Source: Prorocentrum cordatum
Taxonomy: Eukaryota > Sar > Dinophyceae > Prorocentrales > Prorocentraceae
Assembly (NCBI GenBank): GCA_963575745.1
Contig: CAUYUJ010017882.1
Coordinates: 125,001-165,000, forward strand
Direction: 5' to 3'
Length of the DNA stretch: 40,000 bases
Made by a program: the position numbers and the translations under genes. The stretch's first letter is position 1. Every line of letters begins with the position of its first letter. Below are positions 9,635 through 20,784 of this stretch, in pieces. A model generated the notes under the pieces. That model worked only from the letters and a program-made list of their open reading frames with translations, was not told the origin of the DNA and ran no database searches.

Positions 9635-9742
9635 CGGTCGAGGGGGGGGGGAGGAGCAGGAGACACCGCGTCAGAATGCAGGTGGCTGTCGAGGGGGGGG
9701 GAGGAGCAGGAGGCACCGCGTCAGAATGCAGGTGGCTGTGCC
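9635..9742. repeat. two-copy 54-bp tandem repeat
   Basis: CACCGCGTCAGAATGCAGGT occurs at 9664 and 9715, each preceded by GGGGGGGGAGGAGCAGGAG. Followed to 10392 by sequence in which I see no gene. Confidence 0.8.
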
Positions 9743-10392
9743 GCCTTGTCGCCGCTCTCATCTCTCTCGGCCCAGGAGGCACCTCGGCTGCGTGGAGCGC
9801 CCCATATTGGCGACCGACGGGGCCTCGGAACAGTCGACAAGCCGTTTCGCTCGCAGTGGAGCAGTCGGTAGACATGGGACCTGGGACAGAAGAGTAACCT
9901 TCAAGAACATGAGACCATCCGACGGCCAATACACCCCAGATCATGAGATCACTCGTGGATGCCCGCCCATAGGATGCTCACGAGCATCCAACAAATACGA
10001 AGAACCGTAGGGCACGAAGTGGGTCATTTAGGGGGATTCGCCTTTCAATGTTGGCAGCGTGCGCAGGCGTGCACCATGGGCCAGGTTGTTGATATGCCAT
10101 ACTTTGGCTTGCGCGCCCGGTGGCAACGTTGGGACGCGGATGCCACTTAATGCCCGGATGCTCTTCCAAGTTAATCCTTCACAAGGCCGCTGGCGTGGGC
10201 GGTTCCACGTTCTGCCTTGCGGCTTCGTTCCCATAAACCTGGACCGACCTCGATCATACACCTCGCTCCAACCGTCCTTCAAGTGCGAGTGCTCCGACGG
10301 GGAGGCGGGACACGAGGAGCCGCCGACTGCACGGAGGCGAGGGGGATCACGGAGGCACGGCCACGCGGCGGGCCGAGGCCGGGCCGGAGAAT

Positions 10393-10429
10393 CCGACCGG
10401 CCGGAGAATCCGATCCTCCGGCCGGTCGG
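10393..10429. repeat. perfect 14-bp-arm hairpin
   Basis: CCGACCGGCCGGAG (10393-10406) and CTCCGGCCGGTCGG (10416-10429) are perfect complements around a 9-base loop. Confidence 0.9.
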
Positions 10430-10479
10430 GCGGCGCGGCCGTCGGGCTGCGCTGCCTTCGCTGCGGGCGTGCCGCCGGG

Positions 10480-10945
10480 CCGCTCCTCCTCCTCCTCCTC
10501 CTCCTCCTCATCCTCCTCCCTCCCTCCTCCTCCTCTCCTCCCTCCTCCTCCTCCTCCTTCTCCTCCTCTTCCTCTTCCTCTCCTCTCTTCCTCTTCCTCT
10601 CCTCCTCCTCCTCCTCCCTCTCCTCCTCCTCCTCCTCCTCCTCCTCCTCTCCTCCCTCCGCACTGCTCCCCACTCCTCCTCCTCCCCACCCACCCCTCCC
10701 GACCTGCGTGTTGCCCCTGTTGAGCCAATTCCCTCTCACGCGGGACATCTGCTCGTAGCCTGGGAGCGGGGGCGCCGCGGAGAGCGGGGGGAGGGAGAAG
10801 CCCCCCCCCCCCCCCCCCCTTCCCGCCTCCTGGCTCGCCTCCCCCTCGTCCCCCCCTCCCCTGCGCCGCCACCCACACTCGTCAAGAGAGGAGGAGGAGG
10901 ACGAGGAGGAGGAGGAGGAGGAGGAGGAGGAGGAGGAGGAGTCTC
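10480..10945. repeat. (TCC)n block, poly-C and inverted (GGA)n block
   Basis: CTC/TCC arrays at 10480-10690 and C-runs at 10801-10820 are followed by (GGA)n at 10888-10940. The two triplet arrays are complementary and could fold together. Long frames here are homopolymeric artefacts. Confidence 0.9.
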
Positions 10946-10993
10946 TGGAGTCTCTGCCTGATCGCGTAGCGGTATGATGAAATCCTCCTGCAC

Positions 10994-12203
10994 CTACTGT
11001 AGGTGCTTGCTTCTCTGGGCTTGCTCAGCTCTGCTGAGGGCCTTAGGCAAGAGACCTGAATTGATACGTCGTAAATACTCGCGCCCAGTGGCCGAGGGGG
11101 GAAGACACTCAGCTGCGAGCTTCCCTATTTGCTGGGAGACGAAGCTCCCGCAGTGGGAGCAGAACCAAATCCCCAGCCCAGCGTGGAACCTCGGATGATG
11201 TGTCAAATGAATCCACCCCCCTGCTACGTGTACCTGCCTACTCAGGGGGGTCTCATATAAGTGCCATCTACATTTTCGAAGCGAAAACATTCTGAGTTGT
11301 ACCATTCTAATCTCACCCTCCAGAGCGCAGGGATGCAGGGATAGGGCGAGGCGTTTTGCAGAGAGTAGGAGGTGCCACTCATCTTCTGTGTGACAAGCAT
11401 TAGAAAATGCACTTGCAGCTTCGCAAGTCCCAGACTTTAAGCATGAGCAGCTCACCGTGGGTTCGGTAGGGCCTTCGGAGCAAGCGCCAGGAGCTTCTTA
11501 CCATCGCTCGGAGCTCCTACCCTGGAGCTGGACCATAGCATGCAGGAGAAGGGCCCTGGGAGCTCCATGATCGCGGACACGAGGGTTGGGAAGCTGGGGC
11601 CCCATACGAGGCGTCTTCGTGGGCTGAGCCGTAGCTTCAAGGGCATGACGAATGCTGCGCCACGAGAGTTCGGGAACGACTACGGCCAGGCCGGGGATCC
11701 TCAGGAGCACCTCGGGGAAGGCAACCCTTAGAGTTGCCAAGGACCATTGCCGTACCTTGGAATTTCTGTTGAGCCCCAACCCGCGTGCTGACCCAACGCT
11801 TGGGTCGGGCGTGTCCTCCTACAGGCGGATTTTGGTAGCCCAAAAATATGCAAAATATGCTCAAACATACTCGAGCAATCGTCCCCAGACTATTTTTGAG
11901 TAGTTTACAATCTTCCTCCTGTAAAAGGACATGCCCGACTTAACTTAACCCAACGTGCGATGCGAACGTGGTGCCGCTGCTCGCCCGGAGTCGAGGGGGT
12001 TGCGCCTCTGTTGGGCGGCCAAGAGTGCCGTGGAGCGATATGCTGAAGCAGCGCGTGCCCGAGCGAATTTCAGCTGTGATGGGCCTGCTTTCCACCACCG
12101 CCACCATAAGTTGCAGGGGGAGAGGGTCCTCCTCCTCCTCCTCCTCCTCCTCCTCCTCCTCCTCCTCCTCCTCCTCTTCCTCCTCTTCGTCGTCCTCCTC
12201 CAC
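10994..12203 (-). pseudogene. retroelement-like coding remnant split by F1a
   Basis: On the minus strand a frame at 12203-11948 continues, after removal of element F1a and one target-site copy, into 11790-11498 without a stop. Further down, 11455-10994 reads HPRFHAGLGIWFCSHCGSF, then QQIGKLAAECLPPSATGREY. That pattern (W-C-x2-CG, then Leu/Cys/Pro with GR) resembles the C-terminal cysteine motif of dinoflagellate non-LTR retroelements. Stops and frame changes near 11500 show decay. The C-terminal part is the best-supported assignment; the upstream half has no diagnostic motif and could belong to another gene. Confidence 0.45.
11800..11943. mobile_element. TIR element family F1, copy F1a
   Basis: The left end TTGGGTCGGGCGTGTCC and right end GGACATGCCCGACTTAA are inverted repeats. 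The core CGTCCCCAGACTATTTTT is shared with F1c and diverged in F1b, F1d and F1e. ACCCAACG is present at 11791-11798 and 11948-11955, an 8-bp duplication offset by a few bases from the right end. Confidence 0.85.
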
Positions 12204-12253
12204 CTCCTTCCTCCCTCCAACTTATGGTGATGGTGGAAAACAGGCCCGTCAGG
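12077..12253. repeat. foldback with (TCC)n loop
   Basis: GGGCCTGCTTTCCACCACCG plus CCACCATAAGTTG (left) pairs with CAACTTATGGTGATGGTGG plus AAAACAGGCCC (right). The loop is (TCC)n at 12129-12200. Retroelement-like coding lies outward on both sides in opposite directions. Confidence 0.8.
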
Positions 12254-12329
12254 CTGGGCTGACGTGCGAGGGCAAGCAGGAGCAGTCCTCTGAACGGCCC
12301 AGGGGATCGGAGGGGCCGACCGATCCTGC

Positions 12330-13720
12330 TCGGAGTTGGCGGCCAGTCGTGGGTCAGCCGTTGGCACGCAACATCTCGAGTCCAGGCCCCTTACGACAGT
12401 CCTGGAGCAGAGCGTTGGGAGCCACCTCGTCCAGAGCTTACCTAAGGGTGAGAAGGTCCCAGGGCTCACTGCAGGCCCCATCCAAGAGCCCATCCTGGAG
12501 GTTCTTGGTGAGCTACGACGGCAGGAGAGGTGGAATGCTTTAACGGGGTCAGCAGGGGTTGTTGCAAGAGGATTCCCGACACAAGCGACGCTGTTCGAGG
12601 ATCGCCATTTGATCACGGATGTCTGTCAGAGGTGCGGTGCGGAGCGAGGGGCAGCAGGGCATCGGTTTCACAGATGTGCAGCCTTGGACCTGCTGCGATC
12701 ATTGACCTCCGTCTCTTGAGCCCCGAACGAAGTGGGAGTGGCTCAAACCTTCCGAGGATCCCGGGTGGAAGCGGGATGTCCGCCACCCCTGGGGGGGAGG
12801 CTTCTCGCGGGGCGTCTCCATCGACGCTTCTGGCCTCGGCCCCCCTCCTCCCGCGGTCCTCCAGGGGCGAGCTGGGCGGCGGCTGCGGTGGTCGACGGAG
12901 CTCTCGCGTATTCCTCGAGTCGGATCGTCGTGGCTGGGTCTGCGAACGGTAAAGGGAAACAAGTACTGAACAAACTCAAAGTTGGCACGCGCGGGGGAGA
13001 CTGCGGTCGAGGTGCAACTCATCAGACCCACCGCCAACTGTAAACATTGGGGGGAGGGGGAGGCGTTGACAGATGAATGTGGCATGAGTGTTCGCTACTT
13101 GATTTCGGGGCCTGTATGGGCCTCTGCACCACCCTGTCCTCCAGGCCTCGGCTTACACTTGGCTGCTGTGCCTTAGGCTTGCATGGCCAGGCGAGCTGAC
13201 CAGTTGCACTGACTGCAACATGCTGACCAGCGTGTGGATCCAAGGCCTTCAGTAGGACACGGAGAAGCTAGCCTAGTTACTCAGAGCTCTGGCATGAGTT
13301 CTTCTGGAGGGGGGTGACCACGGCTGTGGAGGTATTAGCAGCATAACGGTTAGATCGCACCTCACCCCCACTCGGGTCCTCAGAGAAAGCCACGAGGCCT
13401 GGGCTTGGCATGGCAACCGGAAGGCAATCGAATAAGCTAAGTTTGGGGCCAAGGGGCACCCATAGCATCCCTACATCAGGACTCACTGTGTTGAGGCTGC
13501 TATCGCCAAGGCTCGCCAGGGTGTCTGGCCTATAGCTGAAGCGATGGGCTCGCTGGGGAAATCTGGGGTGCCTGATGTCGCCAAGGTGCGGCCTCCTCGT
13601 CGCAACAAGAATGCGTGCGTGCGTGAGCTAGTGCCCGATCCCACAGAGCATGCCACAGAGGAGCCAGAGAAGTTTCGCGAACATGACAACTGCGCCACTT
13701 GCGGGGCTGAAAACACGAAC
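12330..13720 (+). pseudogene. decayed retroelement: RT C-terminus and RNase H-like remnant
   Basis: Plus-strand 12500-12715 reads RRQERWNAL, then DRHLITDVCQRCGAERGAAG and HRFHRCAAL, the C-x2-CG...HR-x2-C pattern typical of dinoflagellate retroelement C-termini. A stop and frame shift follow at 12718. Frame 1 then gives FSRGVSIDASGLG and another frame gives ASWAAAAVVDGALAYSS, which together look like the start of a degraded RNase H domain. At 13490-13700 a third frame reads VEAAIAKARQGVWPIAEAMG and ends in CATCGAEN. Frames change at least three times, so this is not functional. Confidence 0.55.
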
Positions 13721-13727
13721 CTCAACT

Positions 13728-14055
13728 GTCCTCCTTCTCCTCCTCCTTCTACTCCTCCTCCTCCTTCTCCTCCTCCTCCTCCTCCTCCTCCTCCTCCTCC
13801 TCCTCCTCCTCCTTCCTCCTCCTCCTCCTCCTCCTCCCCTCCTCCTCCTCCTCCTCCCCCTCCTCCTCCCCTCCTCCTCCTCCTCCTCCTCCTCCTCCTC
13901 CTCTCATCATCATCATCATCATCATCCCCCTCCTCCTCCTCCTCCTCCTCCTCCCCTCCTCCTTCTCCTCCTCCTCCTCCTCCTCCTCCTCCTCCCCTCC
14001 TTCTACTCCTCCTCCTCCTCCTCCTCCTCCTCCTCCTCCTCCTCCTCCTCCTCCC
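13728..14055. repeat. long (TCC)n with (ATC)n interruption
   Basis: About 330 bases of TCC/CTC repeats with a (CAT)n insert at 13905-13927. It directly follows the retroelement remnant. Open frames are Ser, Pro or Leu homopolymers. Confidence 0.95.
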
Positions 14056-14439
14056 GCTCCTCCTGTCCCTCTTTCGGCGCCTTGGCTGCAGACGTTGTGG
14101 TCGGAGCGGGTGGGCCCTCACTGCGGCCCGGGCCCCAGGTGGGGCGCCGAGGACGGCGCAGTCTGGGTGAGCCCCCGAGGACGGCGCAGTGTCGGTTGCC
14201 TGCCGCCGCTGCGCCGCCGCCCGTGCGCCACCACGGCCGAGCTGGTGACGGGAGCCGGGTGGGGCTGTTTCCCCACCTGCCCTGTGGTGTGGGGTCCACC
14301 CTCTAAAGAGGTAGCGCCCCCCGCGCTATCCTTCCTCCCGCTGCCCCTCCTCCCTCCTTCCCCCTCCCGTCCCTGCCTCTGCCCCCCGCAGGCCCGTGTC
14401 TCGGCACACGCGTCGCTGCCCCGCGGGGAGCTCCGCCGA
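14056..14439. other. GC-rich stretch with a short duplication
   Basis: GAGGACGGCGCAGT is repeated at 14149 and 14177. No convincing exon. Confidence 0.5.
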
Positions 14440-14610
14440 AGGCCCCAGTGGCAGGATCCACATGGCGGCGCCGCCCCGTTTTGGCGCACCGCTCACACGG
14501 TTCGCGGCCCCATAGGGAGCTCCATCGAGGGCCTCGGTGGCAGGGTCCACACGGCGGCGCTGCTCTATTTTGGCGCGAGCGGCCGAACGGGGTGCCGAAA
14601 GTCAGGCGAT
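14440..14610 (-). repeat. R4 (77-bp satellite relative), two diverged units
   Basis: CATAGGGAGCTCCATCGAGG and GGCCCCAGTGGCAGG are the reverse complement of the R4 satellite landmarks GGTGGAGCTCCCTATGGGG and CACTGGGGCC. Two units lie about 80 bases apart. From 14611 to 14751 nothing is recognised. Confidence 0.65.
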
Positions 14611-14747
14611 GTGTCATACACATCGCTTCGTTTTGTAGAATGTGAGCCTATCTCGTGCTTTCTCCGCGCTTCTCGAAAACAAGCTCCACCTGGGAGGGTG
14701 TGTGTTCAGCCAGGTCTTCTCCCGACCCCGCCTCTGTAAGTATATAT

Positions 14748-14751
<4 letters not shown>

Positions 14752-14782
<31 letters not shown>
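14752..14782. repeat. (GA)n microsatellite
   Basis: About 14 GA units. Confidence 0.95.
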
Positions 14783-14783
<1 letters not shown>

Positions 14784-14837
14784 TCCTGATGTGGGCCCGC
14801 TCGCGCCTCGCGTGGATGTGAGGCGGGGATCTGTCAG

Positions 14838-14985
14838 GAACCCCCAACCGGGAGATCGATCTTCGGGGACCTCGCCAGGCGGTGGGTGTGGATGCGCTTG
14901 GCTCGCCTCGGGCCCGACTGCATCTATATACCCACCGCCTGCCAGGGCCCCCGAAGATAGATCCCCCGGGCGGTAGTTATTTATG
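14838..14985. repeat. imperfect foldback
   Basis: GATCTTCGGGGACCTCGCCA plus GGCGGTGGGTG (left) is matched inversely by CACCCACCGCC-like ACCCACCGCCTGCCAGGG plus CCCCGAAGATAGATC (right). A GCTTGGCTCGCC-containing loop separates them. It resembles a further TIR element; no second copy was found. The rest to 15143 shows no gene. Confidence 0.7.
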
Positions 14986-15143
14986 GTTCGGGTGTTGCCA
15001 GAAAAGCCCCCTGGCCCCGAGGTGCCCCCAGCTTCCCGCTCCGTTTGGGAGCACCTGGGGCCCTCTGGGCCTCGTGAGGGGTGCCCTGGAGGCCGCCTGG
15101 GCCACCCCGAGACTCCTGGGGGGACCTTGGGCCGGGGGTACTT

Positions 15144-15314
15144 TCGGCGGTGGTCAAACCTCCCTTTAGTAAACCTCCCCTTAGTGAAAACGGCCTGGAA
15201 CCGAAACCAACGGGCCTGGACCCGCAAAAACGACGGCCGCGACGCCCTCTCGCGAACCGAAAACGGCCAATTCCTCGATCGACGTGTCAGGGTAGGAGGT
15301 CTATCCACCTCCGA
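15144..15314. mobile_element. TIR element family F3, copy F3b (171 bp)
   Basis: Ends TCGGCGGTGG and CCACCTCCGA are inverted repeats. TACTT flanks both ends exactly (15139-15143 and 15315-15319). Interior as in F3a with scattered substitutions. Confidence 0.9.
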
Positions 15315-15419
15315 TACTTCTAGCAACAACCGAACGGCTATGGATCGAAGCTCCGCCACGGAACACTGGGGGGGGGCAGGCAGGACGAACGGATCGACCC
15401 TCTGAGAGTGGCCCCCCGG

Positions 15420-15755
15420 TCGTTGGCGGCCCACCTCCGCCCTCCATCCCTCCCTCCCTCTCGCTCTCTCTTTCTCGCTCCGCCCTGCCCCTCGCCCTCC
15501 CTCCCTCCCTCTCGCTCTCTCCTGTTATTATGAATAGTGTTATGATTATTCTTAGTAGTAGTATTATTATTACTATTATTATTATTATTATTAGTAGTAG
15601 TATTATTAACATTATTATTATTATTCGTTTTCTTCTTATTATTATTAGTAGTAGTATTATTATTACTCTTATTATTAGTCGCTCTTCTTTTTCATATTAT
15701 ATCTCTCTATATGTTTATATAGGTATATATAGATATATATATATATATATATATG
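15420..15755. repeat. CCCT/CTCT, (ATT)n/(AGT)n and (TA)n tracts
   Basis: Pyrimidine repeats to 15525, ATT/TAGTAG repeats at 15530-15680, and (TA)n at 15715-15755. This is one of the few AT-rich islands in the window. Confidence 0.95.
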
Positions 15756-15882
15756 CATAGATATCCCTCGCTCTCTCCCTCCTCCAGAGGAGGACATGTG
15801 CATCCGGGAAGGGGGAGGGAGACGAGGAGGAGGCAACAGAGGAGACGGAGAAAGACGAGGATGAGAGGTAGGGCGAGGCAAA

Positions 15883-16308
15883 GGAGGGCCCGCTGCCTTC
15901 TTGGCCTGGAAGGCCGCCGCCCCCCTCCCCGCAGACCTGGGCAAGATCCTGCCAAGACGGGAGGAGGAGGCGGAGGAGGGGGAGGAGGAGCTCAGACGAA
16001 ACCAGGACAAGGACAAAGCTGGGCAAGGACAAATCGGGGATCTCTCAGATCTGCTCAGCCTCGATCTTGTCCCTGCCCCTACGATTGGCAAGCCCAAGTG
16101 CGACGGCAATCCTGGGGGTGCGCCCTTGGAAATTGAGGACCCCCCTAAGGTCGGCATCGACATCAGGTGAGGCCAATCATAAAGATATGGATGTCCCAGG
16201 CTGATAGAGATCACGCTGCTCTGGGAAATTACCAAGCAACGCGGCCTTCTCAGAGCGTCCTGGAACGCTCTCGGGAACGCTCTGGAACGATTCGACACTG
16301 TCCTATGA
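15883..16308 (+). CDS. hypothetical gene segment with possible 33-bp intron
   Basis: The frame reads AAFLAWKAAAPLPADLGKIL, a Glu/Asp/Lys-rich linker, then LVPAPTIGKPKCDGNPGG and PPKVGIDIR, with good G/C third positions. A TGA follows at 16168-16170. It lies inside GTGAGG...TCCCAG (16167-16199), which has the form of a tiny GT-AG intron. Skipping these 33 bases continues in frame as LIEITLLWEITKQRGLL to a TGA at 16306. No ATG is seen near the start, so this is probably an internal or 3' exon. The second half is duplicated at 17515-17720. Family unknown. A plain stop at 16168 is the alternative. Confidence 0.45.
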
Positions 16309-16407
16309 CGTTCTGTGATTGCCGGCGCTCTCTCCCAGCCCTGAGTTGGCGAGCTTCCTGTTAGGTCGCGGGCGGCTCCTTGCAAAGCTGGGCGCCTGTG
16401 CACGCGG

Positions 16408-16590
16408 TCAGTTGCCTCGTGAAGCGAGCATGGCGCAGATATCCTGCCTCGATGCTTCCGCCTTTCGCGCCGCCGAGCGGGACGCTTGCGGGGCGACCGC
16501 GTCCTGCCGGTGGGCCTCCCGGAGGCGCCTCGTCACCGGGGCTGCCTCCGCCTCGAGGAGCGGGGCCAGGAGGGCCCCCCGGAGAGGCGC
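16408..16590 (-). CDS. terminal exon of an unrecognised Ala/Arg-rich gene
   Basis: The exon starts at 16590 after CATCCCCCGCAG, preceded by a long C/T tract. It reads APLRGALLAPLLEAEAAP, VTRRLREAHRQDAVAPQ and EASRQDICAMLASRGN before TGA at 16408-16410. Third positions are nearly all G/C and the composition suggests a helical region. The 61-codon length counts the stop. The upstream exon may be the one at 17085-17310. No domain recognised. Confidence 0.5.
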   Translation of the reverse strand, partial: APLRGALLAPLLEAEAAPVTRRLREAHRQDAVAPQASRSAARKAEASRQDICAMLASRGN

Positions 16591-17084
16591 CTGCGGGGGA
16601 TGGACTCCCGAGCGGAGCTGGGCGGGCAGTGGGCGGCAGGCACGGACGGGGGGGAGGCGAGGAGGCGAGAAGGCCTCCTCGGACCGCGGCGGGGCCTCCC
16701 AGGAGCCCTTCAAGGGCTTCTGGGAAGTGCTCTGCGTCCCCGCGGAAGGCTCAGAGGAGAACTTCTGGGCAGGCCGGGGGGCTTCCGAGCCTCTGCTGAG
16801 GAGGCCCGCCGCCCCGCGTATACTTCCCCTCCACCAGGAGAGCCCAGGATCGGATCGGTAAGTCGAGTCGGCGATCGAAAAGAATCGGATCGGCGCAAAA
16901 ATCGGCAGCCAAGCCGGGAGAAGTCGAGTCGGCGGAAATCGGCAGAATAGCACTGTCTCGTTAAGAGAAAAAGCGGAGCCCAGATCGGAATCCCCAGCCG
17001 AACCGAATCGGAATCGGAAGCCACCGACATCGAAGCGAATCTCGAACCGGAGGAAGCGAAACGAGCCCTGGCCCCCAGTCAAAA
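16591..17084. other. intron-like stretch with ATCGG-rich island
   Basis: GC-rich on its left part. At 16850-17050 the motif ATCGGATCGG / AATCGG / GAGTCGGC recurs many times, giving an irregular short-period repeat. If the two flanking minus-strand exons belong together, this is their intron. Confidence 0.45.
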
Positions 17085-17310
17085 TTGAGGCCTCCTGGAT
17101 GGGGTCGGAGCAGGTGGGGCCTCGAGGTCCCTGCTTCCCTGGGCCCCCCCAAGGGGCTCGCCGCCGAGGAGGGCCGCCGCGGTCTCCGCCGGGCCCTCCC
17201 GCGATCCCCGGGGGCCGCCCCTCCCGGCGAGCTCCCAGCACCGAGGCTGCGCCTGGCCGCGGCGACGAGCGCCTCCAGGGCCACCCCGCGACTCCGGGGA
17301 GCCGGGCGAC
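17085..17310 (-). CDS. possible exon, Ala/Arg-rich
   Basis: The minus strand contains GVALEALVAAARRSLGAGSS followed by Gly/Pro/Arg-rich codons, with strong G/C third positions in the first 20 codons. Borders are not defined. It could be the exon upstream of 16408-16590. Another frame in the same place is also open, so the frame is not certain. Confidence 0.3.
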
Positions 17311-17369
17311 GGTGGGTGGACCAAGAGAATGTCCACACGCGTGTCTCGCCAAGACCTCGAGTCATCTAA

Positions 17370-17506
17370 AGAACGTCGGACCATAATGTGCACCCCCCTT
17401 CCCCCAGATTCAAAGTTGACGGGCGTGGGGACCTGGAGTTATCAAAAGCGCGTCGGACCAGAATGTGCACCCCCCTTCCCCCAGATTCAAAGTTGACGGG
17501 CGTGGG
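17370..17506. repeat. two-copy tandem repeat, 76 bp
   Basis: The segment CGTCGGACCA, ATGTGCACCCCC, CCCAGATTCAAAGTTGACGG occurs near 17374 and again near 17450. Confidence 0.85.
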
Positions 17507-17514
17507 CGGTGGGC

Positions 17515-17720
17515 CGCAGCCTCGCTCTTGCCCCCGCCCCTACGATCGGCAAGCCCAAGTGTGACGGCAATCCTGGGGGTGCGCCCTGGGAAATTGAGGA
17601 AACCCCCAAGGTCGGCATCGACATCAGGTGAGGCCAATCATAGGGATGATACGGATGTCCCAGGCTGATATAGAGATCAGGCTGCTCTGGGAGATTACCA
17701 AGCAACGCGGCCTTCTCAGC
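17515..17720 (+). pseudogene. paralogous copy of the 16040-16240 gene segment
   Basis: It matches 16055-16250 at roughly 90%. The frame reads LAPAPTIGKPKCDGNPGG and TPKVGIDIR, then TGA at 17629. The GTGAGG...TCCCAG block is 36 bp here (17628-17663). Nine codons differ from the first copy, four of them silently. After the block a 2-bp insertion (GATATAGAG versus GATAGAG) breaks the LIEI frame. So the copy is either decayed or spliced differently. Confidence 0.55.
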
Positions 17721-17767
17721 GACTCTGGGGAGCTAGGCGAGGGCTGGCAAATCCGTGGCTGCCAAGA

Positions 17768-17938
17768 TCGGCGGTGGACAAACCTCCCTGTGGTAAACCT
17801 CCCCTTAGTGAAAACTGCCTGGGACCGAAACCGACGGACCAGGACCCGCAAACATGACGGCCGCGACGCCCTCTCGCGAACCGAGAACGGCCACTTCCTT
17901 AATCGACGCGTCAGGGTAGGAGGTCTATCCACCTCCGA
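17768..17938. mobile_element. TIR element family F3, copy F3c (171 bp)
   Basis: Ends TCGGCGGTGGACAAACC and CTATCCACCTCCGA, same length and interior as F3a and F3b. Flanks CAAGA and TAAAA do not form a clean duplication. 17939-18100 shows no gene. Confidence 0.9.
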
Positions 17939-18100
17939 TAAAAAAACGGTCTCCCCTGAATGGAAAACTAATCCCTGGACCAAAGCTCAGCACACTAAAG
18001 AGTGCGGGCTGCTGCCCGGAAGAAACAAAAACGGTTTCCCAGAGCTCCGCTCCAGCAGCCACGGGTTCGCCAGCCTTCGCCTGGCTTCTGAGCCTTCCAG

Positions 18101-18323
18101 AGGGACGACCTCGACACCAACGACAACGACACCGACGACGACGACGACGGCGACGATTGCGACGAGGTGCTTCCCTCATCGAGCCACGTCTCTTGCGCGA
18201 AAGTCGGAGTTCAGCGCGAGGCGGTCTGCGAGCGGGCGCGCGCGCCAATCCGGAGGTCGCGCATGCAACTGCCAGTGCAACGAGATCGGGCCCGACGGCA
18301 GCTGCGCAGCGTCACTCAAGTGA

Positions 18324-18328
<5 letters not shown>
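18101..18328 (+). CDS. possible Asp-rich exon (two competing frames)
   Basis: After a possible acceptor CTTCCAG at 18100 one frame reads RDDLDTNDNDTDDDDDGDDC, then VGVQREAVCERARAPIRR, to TAG at 18326, with high G/C third positions. A second frame gives GGRACNCQCNEIGPDGSC to TGA at 18321 and is in phase with the gene at 18324. Only one can be right. The acidic run could also be a (GAC)n expansion. No domain identified. Confidence 0.35.
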
Positions 18329-20576
<2,248 letters not shown>

Positions 20577-20591
20577 GGGGCAACGGTAGGG

Positions 20592-20784
20592 TTAAGTCGG
20601 GCCTGTCCCCCTACAGGGGGATTTTCGACGAAAAATTAAGAATACCCCAAAAATAGTCCAAAAATAGTCCGGGGACTATTTTGGAGTTTTTTTTTTTTTC
20701 TTTGTTTGCCTTTTTGGGGCCATTTCTGGGGTATTTCTTATTTTTCATCGAAAATCCCTCTGTAGGGGGACACGCCCGACTTAA
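20592..20784. mobile_element. TIR element family F1, copy F1d (best preserved)
   Basis: The ends TTAAGTCGGGC and GCCCGACTTAA are perfect complements, and the inner arms pair for most of the 193 bp around a poly(T) tract. CGGTAGGG flanks both ends exactly (20584-20591 and 20785-20792). It lies between the stop codons of two convergent genes and supplies the last codons of the minus-strand open frame. Confidence 0.95.

Noticed and set aside
10480-10945. CRISPR-like alternation of repeat blocks
   Set aside because: Only simple triplet runs with no constant repeat or unique spacers; the same holds for the 64-bp and 77-bp arrays, whose units are contiguous.
13728-14055. poly-Ser/Pro/Leu protein
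   Set aside because: A (TCC)n microsatellite read in different frames; no coding constraint.
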